The notes under the pieces: generated by a model
What the model saw: the letters and a program-made list of their open reading frames with translations, nothing else
Databases searched by the model: none
What the model was told of the DNA's origin: nothing
Source: an uncultured Pseudomonadota bacterium
Lineage (GTDB): Bacteria > Pseudomonadota > Gammaproteobacteria > Methylococcales > Methylomonadaceae
DNA length: 64,000 nucleotides
Direction: 5' to 3'
Assembly: GCA_903889445.1 (NCBI GenBank)
Contig: CAISXF010000096.1
Coordinates: forward strand, 32,797 to 96,796
Position numbers and translations under genes: made by a program
In this document: positions 35,898-44,590 of the stretch, in pieces
Numbering within the stretch: the first letter of the stretch is position 1
How the letters are laid out: each line of letters starts with the position of its first letter

Positions 35898-37028
35898 CTA
35901 ATGCGACAACAATTTTTTGTGGGTGTGAATCGACATCAAAATACCGAAACCCGCACACAATGTCACAATCGACGTGCCGCCGTAACTCACCAGCGGCAAT
36001 GGCACGCCGACGACAGGCAACACGCCAATCACCATGCCGATATTCACAAACACATACACAAAAAAGGTGAACGCCAAACTGCCCGCCAATAAACGGCTAT
36101 ATGTGTCGTTGGCTTGCGACGCGATAAATAAACAGCGGCTGATAATCAACAAATACAACACCAATAAACAGACGCAGCCGAATAAACCAAACTCTTCGGC
36201 GAAGACCGCAAAAATAAAATCGGTCGAACTTTCCGGCAAAAAATCCAATTCCGATTGGGTGCTTCCGAGCCAACCTTTTCCGTAAACGCCGCCCGAACCA
36301 ATCGCGATTTTCGATTGAATAATGTGATAACCGCGCCCCAACGGATCAGCTTCAGGATGGAGAAACGTCAGCACGCGAGCGCGTTGGTAATCGTGCATGA
36401 AATGCCACAGAATCGGCGTGAGCGCAGTTAATACCGCGCCAATGCCAATAATAAACCACCACGATAAACCCGAAAAAAATAAGACTGCCGCGCCCGAACT
36501 CGCGACCAATAACGCCGTGCCTAAATCCGGTTGTTTCGCAATCAGCAACGTTGGCAACGCAATCAACGCACTGGCAATCAACAATTGTTTCGGTTTCGGC
36601 GGCAACGAGTATTCGGCTAAATACCACGCAATCATCATCGGCGTGGTAATTTTAATCATTTCCGACGGTTGAAAACGAAACGCGCCCAATTCCAACCAGC
36701 GTTGTGCGCCTTTGCCAATTTCGCCCAAAATCAACACCGCCAACAACAACACAATCCCCAAACTGAACAAAATGACTGACCAGCGTTTGAATTGATACGG
36801 TTCGACGTGCGCCAATAAAATCATCAATCCGAACGCCAAACCGACTCGTGCCGCTTGCCGAATCAACACGTCCAAATCTTGCCCGCCCGCGCTGTAAAGA
36901 ATGACAAAGCTCAAAATGGAAATCAGCACCAACGTCACAAATAACGGAATATCAACGTGCAATTTGCGTAAGAAATTACCAAAAAAGGAATGCCGTTCAA
37001 ATTGTTCGTGGCGCGTTTCAGTTTGCAT
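35898..37028 (-). CDS. rodA: Rod-shape SEDS peptidoglycan glycosyltransferase RodA
   Basis: 376 residues with about ten transmembrane helices. SEDS motifs are present: GKGAQRWLELGAFRFQPSEM and the C-terminal GVLPVVGVPLPLVSYGGTS. The ATG at 37028 has GGAGAG six to seven bases upstream; the TTG just before it is ignored. RodA polymerises glycan strands in the elongasome with PBP2. In relatives it directly follows mrdA; here a GGDEF gene on the other strand separates them. Confidence 0.95.
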   Translation of the reverse strand: MQTETRHEQFERHSFFGNFLRKLHVDIPLFVTLVLISILSFVILYSAGGQDLDVLIRQAARVGLAFGLMILLAHVEPYQFKRWSVILFSLGIVLLLAVLILGEIGKGAQRWLELGAFRFQPSEMIKITTPMMIAWYLAEYSLPPKPKQLLIASALIALPTLLIAKQPDLGTALLVASSGAAVLFFSGLSWWFIIGIGAVLTALTPILWHFMHDYQRARVLTFLHPEADPLGRGYHIIQSKIAIGSGGVYGKGWLGSTQSELDFLPESSTDFIFAVFAEEFGLFGCVCLLVLYLLIISRCLFIASQANDTYSRLLAGSLAFTFFVYVFVNIGMVIGVLPVVGVPLPLVSYGGTSIVTLCAGFGILMSIHTHKKLLSH

Positions 37029-37197
37029 CAAGACTCTCCAAGTGTTATTTATCCCTTTTCATATTTCATAAAGGAAAGAAAAGGAGTAAATTTAACTCTT
37101 AAATTCTACGGTGAATACAACTGATTTAAAAGTAAGAAGGTGCTGCGGTTATCGCCGCGCTTTTTTGAAAAAGAAAAAAGCAACAGGAAAATACACA

Positions 37198-37281
37198 ATG
37201 AACGACATTGAAGAAAACGTAACCAGTGAAATATACGCGCCTCCTAAATTTGTTGGGCGGGGCGGCGATAGGGGAGGTTGA
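37198..37281 (+). CDS. Possible 27-residue ORF upstream of the GGDEF gene
   Basis: Begins MNDIEENVTSEIYAPPKFVG and ends GGDRGG, with ACAGGA upstream. The 420 bases between rodA and the GGDEF gene otherwise hold only a weak hairpin (37145-37158, GCGG/CCGC before TTTTTT) and the next small ORF. No homology recognised; it may be a leader peptide or a stub. Confidence 0.2.
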   Translation: MNDIEENVTSEIYAPPKFVGRGGDRGG

Positions 37282-37308
37282 CGACCCAAAGCAAATTACA
37301 CGACAAAA

Positions 37309-37425
37309 ATGTTCAGAGCTGACGTGCGATTGAGCGGAATTATTGAGACATTAAAAGCAAAATTGAAAAGTGGCACGATGAACGACGAAGATTTGAAAAG
37401 ATTTGAAGCATTAGTTACAAATTAA
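37309..37425 (+). CDS. Possible 38-residue ORF, stub-like
   Basis: Begins MFRADVRLSGIIETLKAKLK and ends FEALVTN, 26 bases before the GGDEF start. Its end (GCATTAGTTACAAATTAACG) resembles the untranslated stretch just after the GGDEF gene (AAATTAGTCAATTAACG), which hints at a duplicated gene end flanking the GGDEF insertion. Confidence 0.3.
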   Translation: MFRADVRLSGIIETLKAKLKSGTMNDEDLKRFEALVTN

Positions 37426-37451
37426 CGCAGCAGAAATACAGAGATTTAAAA

Positions 37452-38312
37452 ATGAACGAGACAACGAACGGACGAAAAGAAGCAACGGAAGTAGTAAAAG
37501 ATGCAGCGACAAAAGCAACGGAAGTGTTAAAAGATGCAGCGATAAAAGCAGCGGAAGTGATAAAAGATGCAGCAATAAAAGAAGCGGAGGTGATAAAAGA
37601 TGCCGCGATAAAAGCAGCGGAAGTAGTAAAAGAATCGGCGATAAAAACAGCGGAAATGGTAAAAGAAGTCGCTGAGGTCGCCGCCGTCTCCATGGCGGAT
37701 GTCGCGAAAACGGCCGCACAGGAAATCGCCATAATAAAGGCGGAGAAAGAAACGATTAAACAAGAACTCGCATTTCAACGCAAAAAATACGAAAGAGAAA
37801 TTAAACAGCTCGCGTTCTATGACGCTCTCACGGGTTTGCCAAATCGTCGAAAATTGCTTGACCGAATGAAGTACTCAATCCAATTAAGCTATCGACAAGG
37901 TAAAACATTCGCGGTATTTATGTTGGATTTAGACAAATTTAAAGCAGTAAACGACACGTTAGGTCACGCAGCGGGCGACGATTTACTCAAACAAGTCGCG
38001 GCAAAAACGACGACTACATTACGAGAAAGCGACATGATGGCGCGGTTTGGCGGTGATGAATTTGTCATTATTTTAGAAAATTGTCGCACATCAGAAGCAG
38101 CTGAAAAAGTAGCCGCCAACATAATTAAGGCTTTAACCGAACCCTTTGCGCTATCAGACGGAAATATTGTTCAGATTGGCGCAAGCATTGGCATTAGTTT
38201 TTATCCAAAACACGGAACAACGCCAGAAAAACTAATTGATGCCGCCGACCATGCGCTTTATCAAGCCAAAAAACACGGGCGAGGGTGTTTTAAAAGGTTT
38301 AACATCGAATGA
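37452..38312 (+). CDS. Cytosolic diguanylate cyclase with hendecad-repeat coiled coil
   Basis: 286 residues. Residues 15-69 are five near-exact 11-residue repeats of the type IKDAAIKAAEV, encoded by 33-base repeats, then helix to about 115. A complete GGDEF domain follows: YDALTGLPNR, FMLDLDKFKAVNDTLGHAAG, the active site GGDEF at 200-204 and, five residues before it, the inhibitory RxxD site (RESD). There is no membrane span or sensor domain. Eleven-residue periodicity predicts right-handed coiled coils or amphipathic helices like those of LEA proteins, so the N-terminus may drive oligomerisation or membrane contact. It is inserted between mrdA and rodA on the opposite strand, linking c-di-GMP to an elongasome locus at least by position. 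Confidence 0.85.
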   Translation: MNETTNGRKEATEVVKDAATKATEVLKDAAIKAAEVIKDAAIKEAEVIKDAAIKAAEVVKESAIKTAEMVKEVAEVAAVSMADVAKTAAQEIAIIKAEKETIKQELAFQRKKYEREIKQLAFYDALTGLPNRRKLLDRMKYSIQLSYRQGKTFAVFMLDLDKFKAVNDTLGHAAGDDLLKQVAAKTTTTLRESDMMARFGGDEFVIILENCRTSEAAEKVAANIIKALTEPFALSDGNIVQIGASIGISFYPKHGTTPEKLIDAADHALYQAKKHGRGCFKRFNIE

Positions 38313-38385
38313 GAACGCGATTGACGAAACAACAATCAAAACATTAACCAAATTAGTCAATTAACGCCCGCGACTTTTGATAACA

Positions 38386-40233
38386 CTAGCGCAGTGTTTC
38401 AAGAGCCTCCAAGTATTGATCAATCACTTTTCCCGCGATTGGCGCGGCAACTGAACCGCCGTGACCGCCATTTTCAACGATGACAGCCACGGCAATTTTC
38501 GGATTTTCAGCAGGAGCAAACGCGATAAAAAGGGCGTGGTCGCGTAATTTGAAATCTATGGCGTTTTCGTTATATTTCGCTTCTTGTTTGATGTTGAAAA
38601 CCTGCGCCGTCCCCGTTTTACCAGCGATGTGATAAGTAATGTGTTTACCGATATTTTTCGCGGTACCGTGTGCGTCATGCACCACGTTCACCATCGCGTC
38701 GGTAATATGCTGCACATTGATCGCTTTCAACGGAATGATTTTGCCGTGAGTTTCAGTACCCGCTTGCGTTTCCGTTGCGGTCACTATTTTATCGACTAAA
38801 AACGGTGTGACCACTTTGCCGCCATTTGCCAACGTTGCCGTCGCTCGCGCTAATTGCACGGGTGTAACTTGTAAATATCCTTGTCCAATGCCGGTAATCA
38901 AGGTTTCACCTGGATACCAATTTTGATTTTTTTGCTGTTTTTTCCATTCGCGCGACGGTAATAAACCGGCTTTTTCGCCGACCAAATCAATGCCTGATTT
39001 TTCACCAAAGCCGAATTGCTGTAAAAACGTGTGCATATTATCGATGCCTAACACCGACGCAAGACTGTAAAAATACACGTCGCACGATTCGGTAATCGCG
39101 TCACTCATGCTAACAGAACCGTGACCGCCGTGTTTCCAATCGCGGTATTTGTGCGGCACATTCGGCAATTGATAATAGCCAGGGCAAAAATGTTTTTGTT
39201 CAAAACCAATCGCGTTATATTCCAAACCCGCTAACGCCACAAACGGCTTCATTGTTGAGCCTGGCGGATATAAACCGCGCAACGCCCGATTATAAAGCGG
39301 CTGATTTTCAGAGGATTGCAACGCCTGATACGCATCGTAATCAATACCGACCACAAATGGATTTGGATCAAAACCTGGACGACTTGAAAAAACCAAAACA
39401 CCGCCCGTTTGCACATCAAGTGCGACAACGGCACCGTTATAACCTTCGAGTGCGTCATAAGCGGTTTTTTGTAAATCAATATCGAGCGTTAAATACAAAT
39501 TTGCACCCGCCACAGGCGGCACGGTGTTGAACGTATTGATGGCGCGAGATTGGACGTTGGTTTCCATTTCCGCGTACCCCGTTTTGCCATGCAATTGGGT
39601 TTCGTAAAAACTTTCGATACCTAACTTTCCAACGTGGCTTGAACCGCGATATTCCGACATTGGCAAAGTTTTCATTTCCGCTTCATTGATACGACTGACG
39701 TAGCCAACAACGTGGGCGGCTAAATCGGTGTAAGGATAATGGCGCACGAGGCGTGATTGAATATCAACGCCCGTAAAATAAGGGCGTTGAACGGCGAATT
39801 TTGCAATTTCTTCGTCGGTCATACTGAGCAATAACGGCGTGCTGATAAATCGTTTTTGACGTTTGCGTTGCTTTTGGAATTGTTCGATTTTTTCGTTTGG
39901 AATGTTGAGCAATTCTTGTAATCGTGCCAACGTGCCATCTAAATCGCTGATTTGTTCGGGAATCAATTCAAGGCTAAAAGACTGCGTATTTTCTGCGAGA
40001 ACTTTACCGTTGCGGTCGTAAATCATGCCGCGTGTCGGCACGAGCGGTTGTATTTTTACGCTATTTTCTTTGGCAAGCGTGGCGTAATGTTCGTGTCCGA
40101 CGATTTGTAAATAAACCAAACGCACGCCGAGTCCAATCGTCAGTAAAACAACAATGCAAAAGGCAGCGATAATACGATTAACAAAAACTTGATTTTCGAC
40201 TGAGTTGTCTTTGAGAGTGTAGAGGCGTGGCAT
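38386..40233 (-). CDS. mrdA: Penicillin-binding protein 2
   Basis: 615 residues, with an N-terminal membrane anchor (NRIIAAFCIVVLLTIGLGVR), a pedestal domain and a transpeptidase domain with PPGSTMKP (active serine), SCD and the KTGTAQ triad. It cross-links peptidoglycan for elongation with RodA. Its ATG is three bases after the stop of an antitoxin remnant, so its ribosome site lies inside that remnant. Confidence 0.96.
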   Translation of the reverse strand: MPRLYTLKDNSVENQVFVNRIIAAFCIVVLLTIGLGVRLVYLQIVGHEHYATLAKENSVKIQPLVPTRGMIYDRNGKVLAENTQSFSLELIPEQISDLDGTLARLQELLNIPNEKIEQFQKQRKRQKRFISTPLLLSMTDEEIAKFAVQRPYFTGVDIQSRLVRHYPYTDLAAHVVGYVSRINEAEMKTLPMSEYRGSSHVGKLGIESFYETQLHGKTGYAEMETNVQSRAINTFNTVPPVAGANLYLTLDIDLQKTAYDALEGYNGAVVALDVQTGGVLVFSSRPGFDPNPFVVGIDYDAYQALQSSENQPLYNRALRGLYPPGSTMKPFVALAGLEYNAIGFEQKHFCPGYYQLPNVPHKYRDWKHGGHGSVSMSDAITESCDVYFYSLASVLGIDNMHTFLQQFGFGEKSGIDLVGEKAGLLPSREWKKQQKNQNWYPGETLITGIGQGYLQVTPVQLARATATLANGGKVVTPFLVDKIVTATETQAGTETHGKIIPLKAINVQHITDAMVNVVHDAHGTAKNIGKHITYHIAGKTGTAQVFNIKQEAKYNENAIDFKLRDHALFIAFAPAENPKIAVAVIVENGGHGGSVAAPIAGKVIDQYLEALETLR

Positions 40234-40236
40234 CAG

Positions 40237-40458
40237 TTAGAGGTTCTTCGATTGTTGCAACGCAGCTAACGCCAATTGCTCTAATTTTGGTTGTGGCTGT
40301 TCTAACGTTTTTTGCCATTGCAATTCATTTTCGATGTCGTCAAACCACTGCAAAATAATTTCTTCTTGAATTGCAGGCGATAAAACGGCAGTTTTCTCTA
40401 TCAATTTGGCAAAGTTTGGCGTTATTAGTTTTGCATTTGAATAACTTAATGTGTTCAT
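40237..40458 (-). CDS. Truncated antitoxin-like paralogue
   Basis: 73 residues, MNTLSYSNAKLITPNFAKLI through PKLEQLALAALQQS, closely related to the protein at 918-1178 but missing its GKT...GFDEI tail and five internal residues. It stops three bases before mrdA. No toxin follows. Its start overlaps the XRE gene end by four bases. It is likely a remnant held by its position as mrdA leader. Confidence 0.5.
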   Translation of the reverse strand: MNTLSYSNAKLITPNFAKLIEKTAVLSPAIQEEIILQWFDDIENELQWQKTLEQPQPKLEQLALAALQQSKNL

Positions 40459-40483
40459 GTTGTGACCTCGTTTTTCGCTTCCA
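40445..40483 (-). repeat. Junction repeat shared by three loci (copy 3)
   Basis: End of the XRE gene (MEAKNEVTT) and start of the antitoxin-like gene; a 39-base match to 4908-4946 with one difference, and a shorter match to 1165-1195. This is probably the closest to the ancestral arrangement because both flanking reading frames are intact here. Confidence 0.75.
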
Positions 40484-40841
40484 TCAATTCAATAATCCGT
40501 TTTAACAACACAATTTCTTTGTCTTTAAATTCATTGAGTAATTTTTGTTCTTTCAATTCAGCGGCACATGAACCGACATAAACATTATTACTACTTTTTT
40601 GGTATTTGTTATTTTTGAAAAAATTTACGTTTAAAGTTCCTTTATCGCTTAAATCAACTAATTCAGATAATTGGAGTTCAAATGATTCGGCAATTTTTTG
40701 TAATGTAGATAATTTAACGTCGTTGTCTCCACGTTCAATATCACCGTAGCTATTTCGAGAGATTTCTAATTTTTCTGCCATTTGTTCTTGCGTTAAGCCT
40801 TTTGCTTCTCGAACTAATCTTATTTTTTCATTTATTGACAT
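40455..40841 (-). CDS. XRE-family helix-turn-helix regulator
   Basis: 128 residues. The Cro/CI-type HTH is at 5-60 (IRLVREAKGLTQEQMAEKLE, ISRNSYGDIERGD), followed by a linker and a short coiled coil (LKEQKLLNEFKDKEIVLLKR). This layout is typical of small prophage or toxin-antitoxin regulators that bind their own promoter. It is divergent from the secreted-protein gene at 40947, with about 105 bases between, where an operator would lie. Confidence 0.8.
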   Translation of the reverse strand: MSINEKIRLVREAKGLTQEQMAEKLEISRNSYGDIERGDNDVKLSTLQKIAESFELQLSELVDLSDKGTLNVNFFKNNKYQKSSNNVYVGSCAAELKEQKLLNEFKDKEIVLLKRIIELMEAKNEVTT

Positions 40842-40946
40842 TGCGTGTCCGTTCCTACCGACTAAATACCTGATTTGCTTGATTGTAGCTTATTGCAAAG
40901 GATTTGATAATGCACACTCTGTTAATTTCAAAATAGGTTACAAATA

Positions 40947-41318
40947 ATGAAGAAACTTATCGCTGTTTGTTTGGTAATTACGGGGATTTTCGCAAGTAGT
41001 TTTGCAAATGCCGCGACTGGTATTGTGAAAGGAAAAGTAGAATTTATACGCACACATGATCCAGCTCAACAAACGGAGGCGTGGGCACCGCCTCTTTTTT
41101 GGTTTACCTTAAAAGGCGTTTCTAAAGCTGGAGCATGTCCTAAATGGGTAGAAGGAAAAGTGTTATTCGTTGCCAAAGATAGACAAGCGTTTGATTTAGT
41201 TTTAGCTGCACTGAATAGTGGAAAAGAAGTAGCTGTGGCTTTTAATGACGAAGTTTTGGCAAGTGGTTGGTGCGCTTCAAGTTATATAACAGTGGGTTCT
41301 CCGCCACCGTTATACTGA
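40947..41318 (+). CDS. Hypothetical periplasmic or secreted protein
   Basis: 123 residues with a signal peptide MKKLIAVCLVITGIFASSFA ending NAA. The mature part (KGKVEFIRTHDPAQQTEAWA, CPKW, KVLFVAKDRQAFDLVLAAL, GWCASSYITVG) has two cysteines likely forming a disulfide and resembles small beta-barrel exported proteins of unknown role seen beside toxin-antitoxin loci. A terminator follows at 41334. Confidence 0.6.
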   Translation: MKKLIAVCLVITGIFASSFANAATGIVKGKVEFIRTHDPAQQTEAWAPPLFWFTLKGVSKAGACPKWVEGKVLFVAKDRQAFDLVLAALNSGKEVAVAFNDEVLASGWCASSYITVGSPPPLY

Positions 41319-41333
41319 GTTTTGTATTTTTAA

Positions 41334-41372
41334 AAAAAGCCCCGACTTGCATCACAGCTTGCGGGGCTTTTT
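41334..41372. terminator. Bidirectional terminator
   Basis: AAAAAGCCCCG pairs with CGGGGCTTTTT. It ends the secreted-protein gene on the plus strand and the mreBCD transcript on the minus strand. Confidence 0.85.
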
Positions 41373-41383
41373 CATTTCAAAGT

Positions 41384-41854
41384 TTAAAACCGCCGCACAA
41401 ACCGTATAACGTGATAAACAACAAACCAACTCGCTGTACCGCTCAAAACGGGCAACCAAAACGTGCCGTGTAATTGGGCAGGTGTTTTGAGATTTTCAAA
41501 CCAAAACAAAAGCAATTGTGAAATCAACAAACAGCCAAATACAAACGCGCTTTGTTGAGGCAGAGGAAATTGACGTAATTGTCGATGCCAAATCAGCACC
41601 ATGTAAATAATCAGTGAATACGACAGCGCGTATTGTCCGAATAATCGCCCCATCAATACGTCAGTCAAAATACCAAAAAACCAAGCGTAACTAATGCCGA
41701 CCCGTTCAGGAATCGCCAAACTCCAATAAATCAACACCAACAAAACCCAATCCGGATTTAATAACGCCAAACTTTCAGGTAACGGCAGAATGCGGCAACA
41801 CATCGCAATAATTAACGTCACAAAAACGCGCGTGTTGCTGTAATCTTTATTCAT
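41384..41854 (-). CDS. mreD: Rod-shape membrane protein MreD
   Basis: 156 residues with five hydrophobic helices and the typical LNPDWVLLVLIYWSLAIPER, GILTDVLMGRLFGQYALSYS motifs. It is part of the elongasome with MreB, MreC, RodA and PBP2. It overlaps mreC by eight bases. A terminator just beyond breaks the link to mrdA. Confidence 0.93.
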   Translation of the reverse strand: MNKDYSNTRVFVTLIIAMCCRILPLPESLALLNPDWVLLVLIYWSLAIPERVGISYAWFFGILTDVLMGRLFGQYALSYSLIIYMVLIWHRQLRQFPLPQQSAFVFGCLLISQLLLFWFENLKTPAQLHGTFWLPVLSGTASWFVVYHVIRFVRRF

Positions 41855-42683
41855 GAGAATCGGGCGTTTTAATCACAGGCGTGGTCAATGGAATCGGCGT
41901 GTTGTTCGTCCACACAATCAATAATTCACGATTTCGGTCGAGCATCGCTTTCGGCGTAGCGGTAATGTGGGTAATGGATTTATTCGAGGTTTGCGGGAAA
42001 TCATCAACGACTGCAACGGGATAACCCGCTGGGAATGTGCCACCTAAACCCGAAGTAATCAGCAAATCGCCTGCTTGAATATCGGCGTTATTCGGTAAAT
42101 ACGGAAGATTAAGTTGATTTGAAATACCGCTACCGACAGCAATTGTGAGCAAACCGTTTCGATTGACTTGTACAGGAATCGCGTGATTCGGGTCGGTAAT
42201 TAACATGATTTCCGACGTAAATGGCAATGCTCGAAACACTTGCCCGACCACACCATTTGAATCTAAAACGGGCTGTTGTTGATGCACACCAAAGCGAGTG
42301 CCTTTGTTCACCACCATAATGTGTTCATACGGTGCGAGGTTAATCGACAACAATTCAGCAATTAACACTTGTTCGCCCAGTTTGAACGAATTTTCCAGCA
42401 ACGCACGCAGACGGATATTTTCTTTTTCGAGGGCTTCAAATTTGAGCAATTGCGTTTTGTTGACCAATTGCTGTTGATGTAAAGCGGTGTTTTCAGTTTT
42501 GAGGGTGTCGTAACTGGTTAAGGCTTCTGAAGCGTTTTCAAATAAACTGACAGGTAAATCAACCAAGTATTTTAGCGAATCGGTAAAAACAGACAACGTG
42601 GCGCGTAAGGGCATTAAACGTTCACTACGATATTCGGTAATCAATAACGCAACGGCTGCAATGATTGCAATCAGCAAACGCAC
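41847..42683 (-). CDS. mreC: Rod-shape protein MreC
   Basis: At least 278 residues: a membrane anchor, a coiled coil (TLKTENTALHQQQLVNKTQL) and the periplasmic double beta-barrel (LSINLAPYEHIMVVNKGTRF, GVVGQVFRALPFTSEIMLIT). The GTG at 42683 is the nearest usable start, but family-like sequence (IKLLFATGSSINVRLL) continues upstream in frame without an ATG, so the real start may be a rare codon further up. MreC scaffolds PBP2 activation. Confidence 0.9.
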   Translation of the reverse strand: MRLLIAIIAAVALLITEYRSERLMPLRATLSVFTDSLKYLVDLPVSLFENASEALTSYDTLKTENTALHQQQLVNKTQLLKFEALEKENIRLRALLENSFKLGEQVLIAELLSINLAPYEHIMVVNKGTRFGVHQQQPVLDSNGVVGQVFRALPFTSEIMLITDPNHAIPVQVNRNGLLTIAVGSGISNQLNLPYLPNNADIQAGDLLITSGLGGTFPAGYPVAVVDDFPQTSNKSITHITATPKAMLDRNRELLIVWTNNTPIPLTTPVIKTPDSHE

Positions 42684-42783
42684 GTTAATCGAAGAACCCG
42701 TTGCAAATAAAAGTTTGATAAAAGAAGCCTGTGAACGTGAATTTCTAAGCTGCCTCTTCGGCAGATAACAAGGGAATGCAGAA

Positions 42784-43827
42784 TTATTCTAATGAAAACG
42801 CGGATACGCCTTTTTTGTCTAGCATTTCTAAAATCATGCCGCCTCCTCGCGCCACACAAGTGAGCGGATCATCCGCAATGTGAACGGGCAAACCGGTTTC
42901 TTCTGAAATTAAACGATCGATGTCTTTCAGTAACGCACCACCGCCGGTTAAATAAATACCACGACTCGCTACATCCGACCCTAATTCGGGCGGTGTTTGT
43001 TCGAGAGCTAATCTCACCGCGCCCACAATGCCAGAAAGTGGTTCTTGTAAGGCTTCCAAAATTTCGTTGCTATTCAACGTGAAACTGCGCGGCACACCTT
43101 CGGCTAAATTGCGTCCGGTGACTTCCATTTCTTGCATCGTGCTTCCAGGATAAGCGGTGCCGATTTGTTGTTTAATTTTTTCAGCCGTTGTTTCACCGAT
43201 TAACGTGCCGTAATTGCGTTTGACATAATTAACAATCGCTTCATCAAAACGATCACCGCCAATCCGCACGGAATTTGAATACACGATGCCGTTAATGGAA
43301 ATAATAGCGACTTCCGACGTGCCACCGCCAATATCTAACACCATCGAACCACACGGTTGATCAACAGGCAAACCGGCACCCATTGCGGCTGACATGGGTT
43401 CTTCGATTAAATAGACTTCTCTTGCCCCTGCCATAGCGGCTGATTCCCGAATTGCACGGCGTTCTACTTGTGTTGAACCGCATGGTACACAAATCAAAAT
43501 GCGGGGACTGGGACGCAGAAACTTACTTTTGTGAACTTTTTCGATGAAGTAACGCAGCATTCTTTCCGTGACAGCAAAGTCAGCAATCACACCATCTTTC
43601 AATGGGCGAATCGCCGTAATGTTGCCAGGTGTACGTCCCAACATCAATTTCGCTTCGAGACCGACAGCGGCAATTGTTTTTGCGCCGCGAATTTTGTCCT
43701 CTTTAATCGCTACAACCGAAGGTTCATTGAGTACAATACCCTGCCCTGGCATGTAAATTAGCGTATTGGCGGTTCCCAAATCAATGGACAAATCGTTGGA
43801 AAAAACACCGCGAATTCTCTTGAACAT
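42784..43827 (-). CDS. mreB: Actin-like cell-shape protein MreB
   Basis: 347 residues, complete: phosphate loops [10 protein letters not shown] and [18 protein letters not shown], the adenosine motif [15 protein letters not shown] and the amphipathic start [18 protein letters not shown]. It polymerises beneath the inner membrane and directs the elongasome. It is divergent from gatC. Confidence 0.98.
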   Translation of the reverse strand: MFKRIRGVFSNDLSIDLGTANTLIYMPGQGIVLNEPSVVAIKEDKIRGAKTIAAVGLEAKLMLGRTPGNITAIRPLKDGVIADFAVTERMLRYFIEKVHKSKFLRPSPRILICVPCGSTQVERRAIRESAAMAGAREVYLIEEPMSAAMGAGLPVDQPCGSMVLDIGGGTSEVAIISINGIVYSNSVRIGGDRFDEAIVNYVKRNYGTLIGETTAEKIKQQIGTAYPGSTMQEMEVTGRNLAEGVPRSFTLNSNEILEALQEPLSGIVGAVRLALEQTPPELGSDVASRGIYLTGGGALLKDIDRLISEETGLPVHIADDPLTCVARGGGMILEMLDKKGVSAFSLE

Positions 43828-43886
43828 TTCTAGCTATATCCTTTATAGGCGATAAAATTGGGTTACTTTAGCAATCATGCGTATAG

Positions 43887-43915
43887 TTGAGCAAGCGTTA
43901 AAGTTTAGGTAGTAT
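43887..43915 (+). promoter_or_regulatory. Predicted sigma-70 promoter of gatC
   Basis: TTGAGC (43887) and TAGTAT (43910) are spaced by 17 bases, 44 bases before the gatC start. No transcript data. Confidence 0.4.
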
Positions 43916-43958
43916 GATAATATAAAATTAAACATTTTTTTAGTGAGAGTGAGAGCGA

Positions 43959-44243
43959 ATGTTATCAGAAATAGAAGTAAAAAAAATAGCGCATTTGGCG
44001 CGATTGGGAATTGAAGACGAAAACGTCGCGGCTTATGCTGACGATTTGAACGGAATTTTGACATTGATGACGCAGATGTCTGAACTGGACACAACTGAAA
44101 TCAAGCCAATGGCGCATCCAATGGATCAAGTGCAACGATTGCGGGTTGATAATGTATCGGAAACGAACCAACGTGATTATTTTCAAATCATCGCACCGCA
44201 GACCGAAAGTGGTTTGTATTTAGTACCGAAAGTAATCGAGTGA
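43959..44243 (+). CDS. gatC: Aspartyl/glutamyl-tRNA amidotransferase subunit C
   Basis: 94 residues, [20 protein letters not shown] to LVPKVIE, the complete GatC fold with [19 protein letters not shown]. GatC stabilises GatA and GatB in making Gln-tRNA-Gln and Asn-tRNA-Asn. gatC is opposite mreB as in many beta- and gammaproteobacteria, but gatA and gatB do not follow; two tRNA genes and a dksA-like gene do, so the operon has been split. Confidence 0.93.
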   Translation: MLSEIEVKKIAHLARLGIEDENVAAYADDLNGILTLMTQMSELDTTEIKPMAHPMDQVQRLRVDNVSETNQRDYFQIIAPQTESGLYLVPKVIE

Positions 44244-44321
44244 TTTTTTCATAATTATTTGATTTCGTTTTTATTTGTGTTTCATAACAGAAACTAAAAG
44301 TTAAAAATTTTAAATTAACGT

Positions 44322-44350
44322 TTGACAAAAATTCGATTAAAAATAATAAT
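44322..44350 (+). promoter_or_regulatory. Predicted promoter of the tRNA pair
   Basis: A consensus TTGACA at 44322 and AATAAT at 44345 with a 17-base spacer, 15 bases before tRNA-Arg. Confidence 0.65.
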
Positions 44351-44364
44351 AACAGCTTAACAAC

Positions 44365-44441
44365 GCGCTTGTAGCTCAGCTGGATAGAGTAATCGGCTAC
44401 GAACCGATCGGTCGGGAGTTCGAATCTCTCCAAGCGCACCA
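44365..44441 (+). tRNA. tRNA-Arg (anticodon ACG)
   Basis: 77 bases including encoded CCA. The acceptor GCGCTTG pairs with CAAGCGC, D-loop AGCTGGATAGAGT, anticodon stem CGG/CCG with loop CTACGAA, T-loop GTTCGAATC. ACG is read as ICG after adenosine deamination. Confidence 0.97.
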
Positions 44442-44457
44442 AACACAAAAAGTTTAT

Positions 44458-44533
44458 TCCCCTGTAGCTCAGCCGGTAGAGCAAATGACTGTTAATCATT
44501 GGGTCGGCGGTTCGAATCCGTCCGGGGGAGCCA
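44458..44533 (+). tRNA. tRNA-Asn (anticodon GTT)
   Basis: 76 bases including CCA. The acceptor TCCCCTG pairs with CGGGGGA, anticodon loop CTGTTAA within TGA-TCA, T-loop GGTTCGAATCC. It lies beside gatC, whose enzyme can amidate Asp-tRNA-Asn; this proximity may be chance. Confidence 0.97.
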
Positions 44534-44541
44534 ATAAAATT

Positions 44542-44575
44542 AAAGCCCTGTAACATTTTGTTACAGGGCTTTTTT
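44542..44575. terminator. Bidirectional terminator
   Basis: AAAGCCCTGTAACA and TGTTACAGGGCTTTTTT form a 14-base-pair stem with a three-base loop. It ends the tRNA transcript and the convergent dksA-like gene. Confidence 0.9.
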
Positions 44576-44590
44576 ATTGCCTGCGGATGT

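Noticed and set aside
44188..44556. A 122-codon minus-strand frame over the tRNA-Arg and tRNA-Asn genes
   Set aside because: Its product (GRIRTADPMINSHLLYRLSY and similar) is the well-known false protein read from the reverse of tRNA genes.
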